The translations under genes and the position numbers were made by a program. A DNA stretch of 64,000 nt from Escherichia boydii (GTDB lineage: Bacteria; Pseudomonadota; Gammaproteobacteria; Enterobacterales; Enterobacteriaceae). Below the pieces are notes generated by a model. That model saw nothing but the letters and a program-made list of their open reading frames with translations. It ran no database searches and was not told where the DNA came from. Below, piece after piece: positions 8,832-17,692 of the stretch. Every line of letters starts with the position of its first letter. The first letter of the stretch is position 1. The stretch spans positions 1,488,001-1,552,000 of the forward strand of contig CP169086.1 in assembly GCA_041890495.1 (NCBI GenBank), given 5' to 3'.

Positions 8832-10865
8832 CTACGCGCTCAACCCACGATTCTCCAGCATCGGTTCAATCTTCGGATCGTGCCCGCGCCAGTTGCGATA
8901 CAGTTCGGCTAAATCCGTGCTGTTCCCGCGGGACAAAATCGCCTCGCGGAATGTTTGCCCGTTTTCACGGGTTAACCCGCCCTGTTCGACAAACCACTGA
9001 TAGCCGTCGTCTGCCAACATCTGCGTCCACAGGTAGGCGTAATATCCCGCAGCGTAGCCGCCGCCGAAGATATGGGCAAAATAGCTGCTGCGGTAGCGCG
9101 GCGGTACGGCGGGCAGATCCAGCCCCTCTTTTTTCAACGCTGCCGCTTCAAAATCCTCCACGCTCGAAACGGCCTCGCCGATGCCGTGCCAGCTCATGTC
9201 CAGCAGCGCGGCACTCAGCAGCTCCGTCATGTCATAACCCTTGTTGAAATGGGTCGCGTTGAGCATGCTTTCCCGCAGCGCGTCCGGCATCGGCTCACCG
9301 GTTTCGTAATGCCGCGCATAATGGGTAAACACCTGTGGATGGCTGGCCCAGTGCTCGTTGATTTGCGACGGGAATTCAACAAAATCACGCGGCGTATTGG
9401 TGCCGGAAAGCGTGGCGAAACGCTGGCTGGCAAAGAGGCCGTGCAGCGTATGGCCAAACTCGTGGAACAGGGTTATCACATCGTCCCAGGAGAGAAGCGC
9501 GATCCCGCCATTCGCCGGTTTTTGGTAGTTACAGACGTTGTAGATCACCGGACGAGCAGCAAACTCGAGGGATTGCTCGACGAAATTCCCCATCCATGCC
9601 CCGCCCTGTTTGGAGTCGCGGGCAAAGAAGTCGCCGTAAAACAGCGCCATGCCCTCACCGGTGTGGTCGAAGATTTCCCAGACCCGGACGTCCGGGTGAT
9701 ATACCGGGATATCGAAGCGCTCGACGAAGCGAATGCCAAACAGCTGGCTTGCCGCCCAGAATACGCCATCCTGCAGCACGGTATTGAGCGCAAAGTAGGG
9801 CCTGATCTGCGACTCATCGAGGGCATATTTTGCCTGGCGCACGCGCTCCGCATAAAAGGCCCAGTCCCAGGCCTGCACGGTGAAACCGCCCTGCTCGTCG
9901 TCGATGACTTTCTGAATATCGGCCTGCTCGCGTTCCGCGCGGGCGCGGGCGGCAGGCACAATGCCGCGCATAAAGGTCAGCGCGGCGGCCGGGGTTTTCG
10001 CCATCTGATCGGCGATGCTCCAGCTGGCGTAATCCTCAAAGCCCAGCAGACGGGCCTGTCGCGCACGTAGCGCCGTCAGACGAAGGATCAGCGCGCGAGT
10101 ATCGTTTTCATCCCCTTTCTGGGTACGCGTCCAGCCTGCGTTGAACAGGTTTTCGCGGGTCTGACGATTGCGCAGCGCGGCAAGCGCGGGCTGCTGGGTG
10201 GTGTTCAGAAGCGGGATCAGCCAGCGATCGTTTAGCCCTCGCTCCGCGGCAGCCTGCGCCGCGTCAGCAATCTCACCGGCGCTGAGCCCGTCAAGCTGGT
10301 GCGCATAATCCACCACCAGCCCGCCGGTCTTATCGGCGGCCAGCAGACGCTGGTTAAACTGGCTGGTCAGGGTCGCAGCCTCGGTATTCAACGCCTTCAG
10401 TTCGGCCTTTTCTGTCTCATTCAGACGCGCACCGGCCAGAATAAACCGCTGATACGTCTCCTCGACCAGACGACGGGATTCGGCGTCCAGCGCGGCAAGG
10501 TCCTGCCAGACGTTCTCCACACGGGCGAACAGCACGTCATTCAGCCAGATATCGTTTGCCAGCGCGGCAAGCTCGGTGGAGAACTGTTCCTCCAGCTCCT
10601 GTAAATACGGATTGGTGTGCGCGGAGGTCATGGCGAAGAACACGCTGCTAACGCGCGCGAGCATGGCGCCGCTTTTCTCCAGCGCCAGCACGGTGTTAGT
10701 GAAGTCAGGCACTGCGGCCTGAGAGACAATCGCGTCAATGTCCGCCCGCTTCTGGCGAAGGGCTTCATCAAAAGCCGGACGATAGTGGCTGTCGTTGATT
10801 TCATCAAAATGGGGAGCCTGATATGGTAACAGGCTGATTTCAAAAAAGGGATTGGTGGCCGTCAT
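8832..10865 (-). CDS. dcp: Dipeptidyl carboxypeptidase Dcp (M3 metallopeptidase)
   Basis: A 677-residue zinc metallopeptidase that removes C-terminal dipeptides from peptides. The M3-family active site HEFGHTLHGLF is clear (zinc ligands in HExxH), with the downstream Glu ligand expected in the following helix (FVEFPSQINEHW). No signal peptide is visible. The length matches enterobacterial Dcp (~680). A GGAG Shine-Dalgarno precedes the ATG at 10865. It is divergent from ydfG, as in E. coli, which marks the edge of conserved gene order after the adhesin island. Confidence 0.95.
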   Translation of the reverse strand: MTATNPFFEISLLPYQAPHFDEINDSHYRPAFDEALRQKRADIDAIVSQAAVPDFTNTVLALEKSGAMLARVSSVFFAMTSAHTNPYLQELEEQFSTELAALANDIWLNDVLFARVENVWQDLAALDAESRRLVEETYQRFILAGARLNETEKAELKALNTEAATLTSQFNQRLLAADKTGGLVVDYAHQLDGLSAGEIADAAQAAAERGLNDRWLIPLLNTTQQPALAALRNRQTRENLFNAGWTRTQKGDENDTRALILRLTALRARQARLLGFEDYASWSIADQMAKTPAAALTFMRGIVPAARARAEREQADIQKVIDDEQGGFTVQAWDWAFYAERVRQAKYALDESQIRPYFALNTVLQDGVFWAASQLFGIRFVERFDIPVYHPDVRVWEIFDHTGEGMALFYGDFFARDSKQGGAWMGNFVEQSLEFAARPVIYNVCNYQKPANGGIALLSWDDVITLFHEFGHTLHGLFASQRFATLSGTNTPRDFVEFPSQINEHWASHPQVFTHYARHYETGEPMPDALRESMLNATHFNKGYDMTELLSAALLDMSWHGIGEAVSSVEDFEAAALKKEGLDLPAVPPRYRSSYFAHIFGGGYAAGYYAYLWTQMLADDGYQWFVEQGGLTRENGQTFREAILSRGNSTDLAELYRNWRGHDPKIEPMLENRGLSA

Positions 10866-11007
10866 CTTTCACTCCTGAGTACGGGTATCCTCCCAGAGTA
10901 GGCCAGGCCGCCATCCCCTGCAACGCCGTCATACAAATGTTGCCTTAACGCACCCTCTGCGGCCGTGCTATGTTAGTACAACACAAAAAGCGTTGAGGAA
11001 CAGTGAG

Positions 11008-11754
11008 ATGATTATTTTAGTTACCGGGGCAACGGCAGGTTTTGGTGAAAGCATCACGCGTCGCTTCGTCGCCAACGGGCACAAGGTTATTGCCACGGGC
11101 CGTCGTCAGGAGCGCCTGCAGGAGCTGAAAGACGAGCTAGGCGACAGCATCCTGACCGCGCAGCTGGACGTGCGTAACCGCGCGGCGATTGAAGAGATGA
11201 TTGCCAACCTGTCCGCCGAATGGCGCGCCATCGACGTGCTGGTCAACAATGCCGGTCTGGCGCTGGGCATGGAGCCTGCCCACAAAGCCAGCGTGGAAGA
11301 CTGGGAAAACATGATCGACACCAACAACAAAGGGCTGGTCTATATGACCCGTGCGGTGCTGCCGGGCATGGTTGAGCGCAACCGCGGCCACATTATCAAT
11401 ATCGGTTCCACAGCCGGAAGCTGGCCTTACGCTGGCGGCAACGTATATGGCGCGACGAAAGCGTTTGTGCGACAGTTCAGCCTTAACCTGCGTACCGATC
11501 TGCACGGCACCGCCATTCGCGTCACCGATATCGAGCCGGGCCTGGTGGGCGGCACCGAGTTTTCCAACGTGCGTTTCAAAGGCGATGACGCGAAGGCGGA
11601 CAAAACCTACGAAAATGCTAACGCCCTGACGCCGGAAGATGTCACCGAAACGGTCTGGTGGGTGGCGACGCTGCCAAAACACGTCAACATCAATACCGTA
11701 GAAATGATGCCGGTCAGCCAGAGTTTTGCCGGACTTAGCGTCCATCGTGGCTAA
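11008..11754 (+). CDS. ydfG: NADP-dependent 3-hydroxy acid dehydrogenase YdfG
   Basis: A 248-residue classical short-chain dehydrogenase. It shows the cofactor motif TGATAGFGES (TGxxxGxG), the NNAG structural motif and the catalytic triad region S-(YGATK), with Tyr and Lys in VYGATKAFVRQF. E. coli YdfG oxidises L-allo-threonine and 3-hydroxy acids and acts on malonic semialdehyde in pyrimidine breakdown. The ATG at 11008 is chosen because GAGGAA lies eight bases upstream and the protein then matches E. coli YdfG in start and length. A TTG at 10993 is in frame but unneeded. Confidence 0.95.
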   Translation: MIILVTGATAGFGESITRRFVANGHKVIATGRRQERLQELKDELGDSILTAQLDVRNRAAIEEMIANLSAEWRAIDVLVNNAGLALGMEPAHKASVEDWENMIDTNNKGLVYMTRAVLPGMVERNRGHIINIGSTAGSWPYAGGNVYGATKAFVRQFSLNLRTDLHGTAIRVTDIEPGLVGGTEFSNVRFKGDDAKADKTYENANALTPEDVTETVWWVATLPKHVNINTVEMMPVSQSFAGLSVHRG

Positions 11755-11845
11755 ACCTGCCGTTCCCGGCCTGCGGGCCGGGTCTGTTTCGGGTTATAAA
11801 AGAATGGTAGTATGTTCAGGCTAACTCTCTGAGAAATGACAACTC

Positions 11846-12532
11846 ATGGCCGCTGAATCGCAACTCAATCCCACCCAGCCCGTAAACCAGCAAATCTATC
11901 GCATTTTGCGACGTGATATTGTCCATTGCCTGATCCCACCGGGAACGCCGCTTTCTGAAAAAGAGGTGTCCGTGCGTTTTGACGTTTCCCGTCAGCCGGT
12001 GCGTGAAGCGTTTATTAAGCTTGCGGAAAACGGTCTGATACAGATCCGCCCGCAGCGCGGCAGCTATGTGAACAAAATTTCACTCTCTCAGGTGCGCAAC
12101 GGCTGTTTTGTTCGCCAGGCTATTGAGTGCGCGGTGGCGCGCCGTGCCGCAACGCTCATCAACGCCAAGCAGTGTTATCTACTGGAGCAAAACCTGCATC
12201 AGCAGCGGATTGCCATTGACCGTAAGCAGCTGAATGATTTCTTCCAGCTTGATGATGAATTCCATCAGAAACTGGCGCAGATTGCGGATTGCCAGCTGGC
12301 ATGGGATACCATCGAGAACATCAAGGCCACCATTGACCGCGTGCGCTACATGAGCCTCGATCACGTCTCCCCGCCGGAAATGCTGCTCCGACAGCATCAC
12401 GATATTTTCAGCGCGCTGGAAAAACGCGACCCGGACGGCGTTGAAAAAGCAATGACCCTGCATCTGCAGGAAATTAGCGAGTCCGTGCAGCTGATTCGTC
12501 AGGAAAATAGCGAGTGGTTTAGCGAAGAGTAA
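11846..12532 (+). CDS. rspR: GntR/FCD-family repressor RspR (YdfH)
   Basis: A 228-residue FadR-subfamily GntR regulator, closely matching E. coli RspR, which represses rspAB. The N-terminal winged helix (IYRILRRDIVHCLIPPGTPLSEKEVSVRFDVSRQPVREAFIKL) is followed by an all-helical FCD ligand domain with the metal-type residues D, H and H (FFQLDDEFHQKL, LRQHHDIFSAL). Its predicted targets, the rspA-rspB-ydfJ-ydfI genes, lie about 1-6 kb downstream on the other strand. Confidence 0.93.
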   Translation: MAAESQLNPTQPVNQQIYRILRRDIVHCLIPPGTPLSEKEVSVRFDVSRQPVREAFIKLAENGLIQIRPQRGSYVNKISLSQVRNGCFVRQAIECAVARRAATLINAKQCYLLEQNLHQQRIAIDRKQLNDFFQLDDEFHQKLAQIADCQLAWDTIENIKATIDRVRYMSLDHVSPPEMLLRQHHDIFSALEKRDPDGVEKAMTLHLQEISESVQLIRQENSEWFSEE

Positions 12533-12567
12533 TATTACGCCGCCCCCTTTCGGATGCGGCGATGGGT

Positions 12568-12999
12568 TTAGCGAACGACTAACACCGGAATTGTGGCGTA
12601 GCGCAGGATAGATTCGGCATTTGATCCCAGCAGATGGGTGGTGATGCCCGGATTTTTCGACCCGATGACGATCACGTCATATTCCCCCTCCTTGCTCAGC
12701 CTGATAATTTCATCGCGGACGTTGCCAAAGCGAACCAAGCTGTCAATTTTCTCCGGCGAGATATCGAACAGTCTTTTTAACGCGTTCATTTTCTTGCCGG
12801 ATTCCTCCGTCATATACTCTTCGAACTTTTTAATATCGGCGTTAAATCCGCGCAGCAGGGACCGACTGCTGGCCGGCAGAATGTTGACCAAGGTAATCGA
12901 GGCGCCCTCCGCCTTCGCAAGGTTTGCCGCGTGGCGAACCGCTTTGTCGCTCAAATCCATTTCAAACACGTCAACAGGCATCAAAATCTTCTTATACAT
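12568..12999 (-). CDS. Universal stress protein, UspG-like
   Basis: A 143-residue cytosolic UspA-fold protein. The start (MYKKILMPVDVFEMDLSDKAVRHA) and end (LLGSNAESILRYATIPVLVVR) are very close to E. coli UspG, and the ATP-binding signature GSKNPGITTHLLGSNAES is present. The middle (about residues 30-100) differs more from UspG, so this may be a paralogue rather than the orthologue. It lies between rspR and ydfZ, a position where E. coli K-12 has no usp gene. Confidence 0.85.
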   Translation of the reverse strand: MYKKILMPVDVFEMDLSDKAVRHAANLAKAEGASITLVNILPASSRSLLRGFNADIKKFEEYMTEESGKKMNALKRLFDISPEKIDSLVRFGNVRDEIIRLSKEGEYDVIVIGSKNPGITTHLLGSNAESILRYATIPVLVVR

Positions 13000-13179
13000 A
13001 AGCCTGACTCCTTATTCCGATGAAAGGGTTATTTCCTGTACCCAGAATGGCACCGGGAATATAAACCAACCCTCAACGTTTCCCTTCTGAAACTATCAAT
13101 AAATGAAAATAAAGGTCTGCTTTGTCAATTGCTGTCGTGAATCGTCAGCGCCCGGCACAATAAAGAAAAAAGTGTGAGT

Positions 13180-13193
13180 TTGATCAAAAACAA
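13180..13193 (+). promoter_or_regulatory. FNR-type binding site upstream of ydfZ
   Basis: TTGATCAAAAACAA matches the FNR consensus TTGAT-N4-ATCAA at nine of ten defined positions, about 94 bp before the ydfZ ATG. E. coli ydfZ is an FNR-activated anaerobic gene, which supports the call. Confidence 0.6.
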
Positions 13194-13286
13194 AAACATG
13201 TGGTGCAGACAGGCGTATTTATATGCTCCGTGAACGGCAACCCTGAAATAACGCCGTAACGAACAGGTTAGAGAGGAGAAAATACC

Positions 13287-13490
13287 ATGATGACATACGA
13301 CCGTAACCGCAATGCAATCACCACCGGCAGCCGCGTCATGATTAGCGGCACGGGCAAAACTGGCGTGATTAAAGCGATTCACAGTGACGGGCTGGATGCC
13401 GCGCAGGTTCGCCGCAGCAAAACGGTTGAAGTGGAAGGATGCGAAGGTAAGTTCGAACCGATTGAGCTGATTCGCCTGGGTATGCACTAA
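13287..13490 (+). CDS. ydfZ: YdfZ, small anaerobically expressed protein
   Basis: A 67-residue protein close to E. coli YdfZ (TYDRNRNAITTGSRVM, then a C-terminal half with KTVEVEGCEGKF and LIRLGM). It has been reported to bind selenium in E. coli; the single cysteine in VEGCEG is retained here. AGAGAGGAG lies upstream as Shine-Dalgarno. A near-consensus FNR site at 13180-13193 suggests anaerobic induction. The protein has no known enzymatic domain. Confidence 0.92.
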   Translation: MMTYDRNRNAITTGSRVMISGTGKTGVIKAIHSDGLDAAQVRRSKTVEVEGCEGKFEPIELIRLGMH

Positions 13491-13501
13491 ACGGTGCGCA
13501 G

Positions 13502-13527
13502 ACATGCCGCCGCGAACGGCGGCATGT
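13502..13527. terminator. Hairpin between the convergent ydfZ and ydfI genes
   Basis: A 10-bp perfect stem ACATGCCGCC / GGCGGCATGT with a six-base loop. No strong T-tract follows on either strand, so termination is likely but not certain. Confidence 0.5.
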
Positions 13528-13533
13528 GCTGAA

Positions 13534-14997
13534 TTACCGTTGAGACGCGTACTGCGCCACGGTCGCTTTCGCGCCCTTTTGCAGCAGCGTCTGGTACGCC
13601 TTCATCACTGCATCAACAAAGACGGCTTCACGCGGTAACTCCTTGCCAAAGATGGCCTCGATGCCGAGCAGCGCCTTGACCCGGCTTTCCCCTTCCGCAC
13701 TGCCCTTTACCGCCGCCTGAATCACCGCCAGCTGAGGATCGCTCACGTCAATCGCGTTACCCTGCTCGTCCACGCCGCCGACATAGCGCATCCACCCTGC
13801 CACGCCCAGCGCCAGCAGCGGGAAAGGCTTATGATGCACCAGGTGCCAGCGCACGGAATCCAGCATGCGCTGCGGAAGCTTCTGGCTGCCGTCCATCGCG
13901 ATTTGCCAGGTCCGATGGCGCAGGGCCGGGTTGCTGTAGCGGGCAATCAGGAGTTCGGCATAGCGTCCTAAATCGACGCCTTTGACCTTCAGCGTAGGCG
14001 CCTGCTCGTTAAGCATCAGCGCGTGCGCGGCGATGCGGTAATGTTCATCTTCCATACAGTCGTTGATATGCTGATAGCCCGCCAGATAGCCCAGATAGGC
14101 CAGGAACGAGTGGCTGCCGTTAAGCATGCGCAGCTTCATCTCTTCAAACGGAATCACGTCTGACACCAGCTCGGCACCGGCTTTTTCCCACTCGGGACGT
14201 CCCGCAACAAAGTTGTCTTCAATCACCCACTGGCGGAACGGTTCACAGGCCACTGCCGCCGGATCGCGCACGCCGGTCAGCCGTTCGATTTTATTCAGCG
14301 TGTCGGGGGTGACCGCGGGCACGATGCGATCCACCATGGTTGACGGGAAGGTGACGTGGGATTCGATCCAGTCCGCCAGCTCACCGTCTACCGCACGGGC
14401 GTACGCGCAGGTGACATTGCGCATCACGTGACCGTTCTCCGGCATGTTGTCGCAGGACATCACGCTAAACGCAGGCAGACCCGCCGCCTTACGGCGCGCC
14501 AGCGCTTCCACGACGACGCCCGGCGCAGATTTCGGCTGGTGCGGGTTTTGCAGGTCGGCGACGATAAACGGGTGATCGAGCATCAGTTGCCCGGTCGCCG
14601 GGGAGTGGCAGTACCCTTTCTCGGTGATGGTCAGCGAGACAATCGCTACCTGCGGGTCACACATCGCCGCCAGCACCGTCTCCAGCCCGTCAACCTGTGC
14701 ATGGAGGGCCTTTTTAACCACGCCCACCACGCGGGATGTCCACGCATCGGCAGACATTTCAGCCACGGTATAGAGATTATCCTGCGCGTTCAGATCGGCA
14801 ATCTGCTGCTCACCGCCAATCAGGTTAACCTCACAGTAACCCCAGTCGCTGCCGTGATCGGCGGCGAGGATGTCGGCGTACACCGCCTGATGCGCACGGT
14901 GAAATGCGCCAAAGCCTAAATGAACGATGCGTGCCTTAAGGCTGTTGCGATCGTACTGAGGCAGCGTCGCATTGGCCTGTAATAACGTGTTTTCCAT
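13534..14997 (-). CDS. ydfI: Mannitol dehydrogenase-family oxidoreductase YdfI
   Basis: A 487-residue member of the polyol and aldonate dehydrogenase family (UxuB/UxaB relatives), matching E. coli YdfI. The N-terminal Rossmann half has IVHLGFGAFHRAHQAVY (G-x-GxFHRAH) and the catalytic-domain motif KLRMLNGSHSFLAYLGYLAG has the conserved Lys, Asn and His. It probably interconverts a ketoaldonate and an aldonate such as D-mannonate/D-fructuronate using NAD. It is last in the rspA-rspB-ydfJ-ydfI series, but a 220-bp gap before it suggests its own promoter. Confidence 0.9.
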   Translation of the reverse strand: MENTLLQANATLPQYDRNSLKARIVHLGFGAFHRAHQAVYADILAADHGSDWGYCEVNLIGGEQQIADLNAQDNLYTVAEMSADAWTSRVVGVVKKALHAQVDGLETVLAAMCDPQVAIVSLTITEKGYCHSPATGQLMLDHPFIVADLQNPHQPKSAPGVVVEALARRKAAGLPAFSVMSCDNMPENGHVMRNVTCAYARAVDGELADWIESHVTFPSTMVDRIVPAVTPDTLNKIERLTGVRDPAAVACEPFRQWVIEDNFVAGRPEWEKAGAELVSDVIPFEEMKLRMLNGSHSFLAYLGYLAGYQHINDCMEDEHYRIAAHALMLNEQAPTLKVKGVDLGRYAELLIARYSNPALRHRTWQIAMDGSQKLPQRMLDSVRWHLVHHKPFPLLALGVAGWMRYVGGVDEQGNAIDVSDPQLAVIQAAVKGSAEGESRVKALLGIEAIFGKELPREAVFVDAVMKAYQTLLQKGAKATVAQYASQR

Positions 14998-15167
14998 GAT
15001 AAAGACTCGTTAATTAGAAAGCTGTGGATCGCTGCCGCTCATGTTGAAGCGACAGCGCCTGCTGACTACACCATCTAGAATGGCAGTTGGAGTAAAAAGA
15101 GAACTGCCATCAACCATACTGATACTGCGGTTTGAGATTTTGATTTATATTAACTTTTGGTCATGTG

Positions 15168-15196
15168 GTGTGACATAAAAATAAAGTTGTGTGACA
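15168..15196 (-). promoter_or_regulatory. Direct repeat GTGTGACA upstream of ydfI
   Basis: GTGTGACA occurs at 15168-15175 and 15189-15196, a spacing of 21 bp or two helical turns, in the ydfJ-ydfI gap about 170-200 bp before the ydfI start. Tandem sites on one face of the helix are typical of regulator binding. No regulator can be named. Confidence 0.3.
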
Positions 15197-15217
15197 GGTA
15201 GCGCAAGCTATAAACCA

Positions 15218-16585
15218 CTAGCGTCGCGAGGAGAGAGCGCCGTACCCAACCGTCTCTTTTGGCGCAGACTCGGCTGCGTCATGCGCCGCGCTCAAATCAC
15301 GGTCGCGCACTTCCGGCATCAGGATCGCCGAGACCAGTCCTATCACGGAATAGGCCACCAGCATGGCGACAATCGGCCACCAGGAGCCGGTCATATTGCA
15401 GAAGATCCCTGCCAGCACCGGACCAAAGCCCACCGCCACCAGACCGCCCGCCTCTTTGGAGATGGCCATACGCGTAAAGCGATTTCGCGAGCCAAACATC
15501 TCCGCCATGGTGATATTTTCCAGCGCGAACAGCCCCAGAACGGCGAAGTTATGGATAACGATGATAGAGAGCATGATCGTCCCCGGCGCATAGCTCTTAT
15601 CGACGATGATCGACAGCATCGGGTAGGCGAGCAGAATGGCTGAGATATTGAGAATAATGTACGGCAGACGGCGCCCCACTTTATCGGAAAGCCAGCCCAG
15701 CAGCGGAATGGAGATAAACCCGAGAATGGAGCTGATCATCAGCGCATCGGTAGGGATGGCCTTATCAAACAGCAGCGTCTGGACCAGATAGCCCGCGAGG
15801 AAGGTCTGGATCAAACCTGAATTGCCCGCCTGGCCGAAACGCAGGCCGGTCGCCAGCCAGAAGGATTTACTTTTCACCATGGAACCCAACGACGTGTCCG
15901 GCTGCACGGTCTGTGCATCGTTCACTTTCTCAAAGACCGGGCTCTCCTTGAGGTTCATACGCAGCCAGATGGCAAAGATCATCACCACGACGCTGGCGAG
16001 GAACGGCACGCGCCAGCCCCAGGCGAGCAGCTGTTCACGGTCAAGGGCAAAGAACATGATGGCCCAGATCGCCGTTGCGCTCAGCGTCCCGCAGTTAGTG
16101 CCCATCGCCACCAGCGAGGAGATGATGCCGCGCTTTCCTTTCGGCGCATACTCCGCCAGCATGGTTCCTGCTCCGGAAATCTCCGCCCCGGCGCCGAGTC
16201 CCTGAACGATGCGCAGCGTCACCAGCAGCACGGGAGCAAAAATCCCGATCTGCGCGTAGGTCGGGAGGACGCCAATCAGCGTGGTGCAAATCCCCATCAT
16301 AGTGATGGTGATGAACAGCACCTTCTTACGGCCAATGCTGTCGCCCATTCTGCCGAAGATAAAGGCCCCGACGATGCGCGCAATATAGCCTGCGCCGTAG
16401 GTCCCCATCGCGAGGATCAGCGCCATCGCGGCTGACTGTTCCGGGAAGAAGATCTCATGGAAGACCAGGGCGGCGCCCAGCGAGTAAAGCTGAAAGTCCA
16501 TAAACTCCAGAGCGGTACCGAGCCAGCCGGAAACGGCGGCTTTCACCAGATCGGCGGTGGATCGTTGCGGTTGTACTTGTGTCAT
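15218..16585 (-). CDS. ydfJ: MFS transporter YdfJ
   Basis: A ~455-residue twelve-helix major facilitator of the metabolite:H+ symporter type. The sugar/acid MFS signature appears after helix 2 (FGRMGDSIGRKKVL) and is repeated in the C-terminal half (LSDKVGRRLPYI). The ATG at 16585 is used; an upstream in-frame start at 16621 would add twelve residues. It is complete here, whereas in E. coli K-12 ydfJ is interrupted by the Qin prophage. It sits between rspB and ydfI, so it probably imports the sugar acid used by RspA, RspB and YdfI. The substrate is unknown. Confidence 0.88.
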   Translation of the reverse strand: MTQVQPQRSTADLVKAAVSGWLGTALEFMDFQLYSLGAALVFHEIFFPEQSAAMALILAMGTYGAGYIARIVGAFIFGRMGDSIGRKKVLFITITMMGICTTLIGVLPTYAQIGIFAPVLLVTLRIVQGLGAGAEISGAGTMLAEYAPKGKRGIISSLVAMGTNCGTLSATAIWAIMFFALDREQLLAWGWRVPFLASVVVMIFAIWLRMNLKESPVFEKVNDAQTVQPDTSLGSMVKSKSFWLATGLRFGQAGNSGLIQTFLAGYLVQTLLFDKAIPTDALMISSILGFISIPLLGWLSDKVGRRLPYIILNISAILLAYPMLSIIVDKSYAPGTIMLSIIVIHNFAVLGLFALENITMAEMFGSRNRFTRMAISKEAGGLVAVGFGPVLAGIFCNMTGSWWPIVAMLVAYSVIGLVSAILMPEVRDRDLSAAHDAAESAPKETVGYGALSSRR

Positions 16586-16658
16586 GATGGCTATCTCTGA
16601 AAGGTAAGATGCGAACCACATAGAGCCTGTCTGCGCAGGCTCTTAATCGCGCAAATGA

Positions 16659-17678
16659 TTATTGGCCGAACGTGAGTAAGACTTTGCAGCACTGCCGCTG
16701 GTCTTTCTCAAACAGTTCGATGGCGTCTGTTACGTGGTGATAGTCAAAAGTATGGGTGATCAGTTTTTCCGGGTCGATCAGCCCCCTCTTCAGCCAGTCG
16801 ATGACGACCGGGAATTTGCTGGCGTTCAGGCGCGAGGAGAAGATCGCCAGCTCTTTGCCGGTGATGCCCTGCTGAACAATCTGGCTCGGCTCGCTGGAAA
16901 AGCCCATCAGCACGATGCGCGCCGCCGGCGAGGCCAGGGTTATCGCTTCCTGCAAAATAGATGGATGGCAGGCGGCATCAATGATTAACGTCGGTTTGAC
17001 GCCTTTTTCCTCCAGCCCGGCCTGCAGCGACTGCTCGCCGTTATTAAAGACCCAGTCCGCGCCGCTGCGCAGGGCCATTTTCAGGCGCTCGTCCATGCGG
17101 TCAACCACGATAACCTGCTTGACCTTATAGACGCCCTTCAGCGCCTGCACGGTGACCAGCCCCATCGGGCCAGCGCCGTAGATCAGCGCAACGTCCTGCT
17201 CGGTCGGGTTGGCCTGCCCCGTTACGTTGGCGGCGATGGTGAAGGGCTCAACCATGACGGCGTGTTTATCAGGAATGTCATCCGGGATAGGCCAGGCATT
17301 TTTAGCGGGCACTGCCGCATATTCGCTGAAGCCCCCGTCGCGGTGTACGCCCAGCACCACCAGCGAGGTGCAGACGTTCGGTTTTCCGACGGAGCACGGG
17401 TAGCAGTGTCCGCAGCTGATCACCGGGTCAACCGAGACGCGCTGGCCCAGACGTGCGCTGTCAACGCCCTCGCCTGTGGCGTCAATCACGCCAAAAAATT
17501 CATGCCCGATGACGCGTGGATACTTCGCAAACGGGTTATGCCCGCGATAGATGTGGCTGTCTGAACCGCAAATCCCGGCCAGTTTAATCTTGACGCGCAC
17601 TTCGCCTGCGCCTGGCTCCGGGCGTGACCGCTCTTCAATCACCAGTTCGTTCGGCTGCTGAATCACTACGCTTTTCAT
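16659..17678 (-). CDS. rspB: Zinc-type alcohol dehydrogenase RspB
   Basis: A 339-residue medium-chain dehydrogenase matching E. coli RspB. Catalytic-zinc ligands are in GICGSDSHIYRGH and GHEFFG, the structural zinc in CGHCYPCSVGKPNVC, and the NAD site in IYGAGPMGLVTVQ. It is a probable L-idonate or L-gulonate 5-dehydrogenase-type enzyme acting with the mannonate dehydratase RspA. The ATG at 17678 reproduces the E. coli start (MKSVVIQQPNELVI). It begins 14 bases after rspA, so the two are co-transcribed. Confidence 0.93.
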   Translation of the reverse strand: MKSVVIQQPNELVIEERSRPEPGAGEVRVKIKLAGICGSDSHIYRGHNPFAKYPRVIGHEFFGVIDATGEGVDSARLGQRVSVDPVISCGHCYPCSVGKPNVCTSLVVLGVHRDGGFSEYAAVPAKNAWPIPDDIPDKHAVMVEPFTIAANVTGQANPTEQDVALIYGAGPMGLVTVQALKGVYKVKQVIVVDRMDERLKMALRSGADWVFNNGEQSLQAGLEEKGVKPTLIIDAACHPSILQEAITLASPAARIVLMGFSSEPSQIVQQGITGKELAIFSSRLNASKFPVVIDWLKRGLIDPEKLITHTFDYHHVTDAIELFEKDQRQCCKVLLTFGQ

Positions 17679-17692
17679 CGTTCGCTCCTCGC

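Noticed and set aside
9072..10070. 332-codon open frame antisense to dcp
   Set aside because: It mirrors the codon bias of a GC-rich gene, has no family motif and lies wholly inside dcp, whose protein is strongly conserved.
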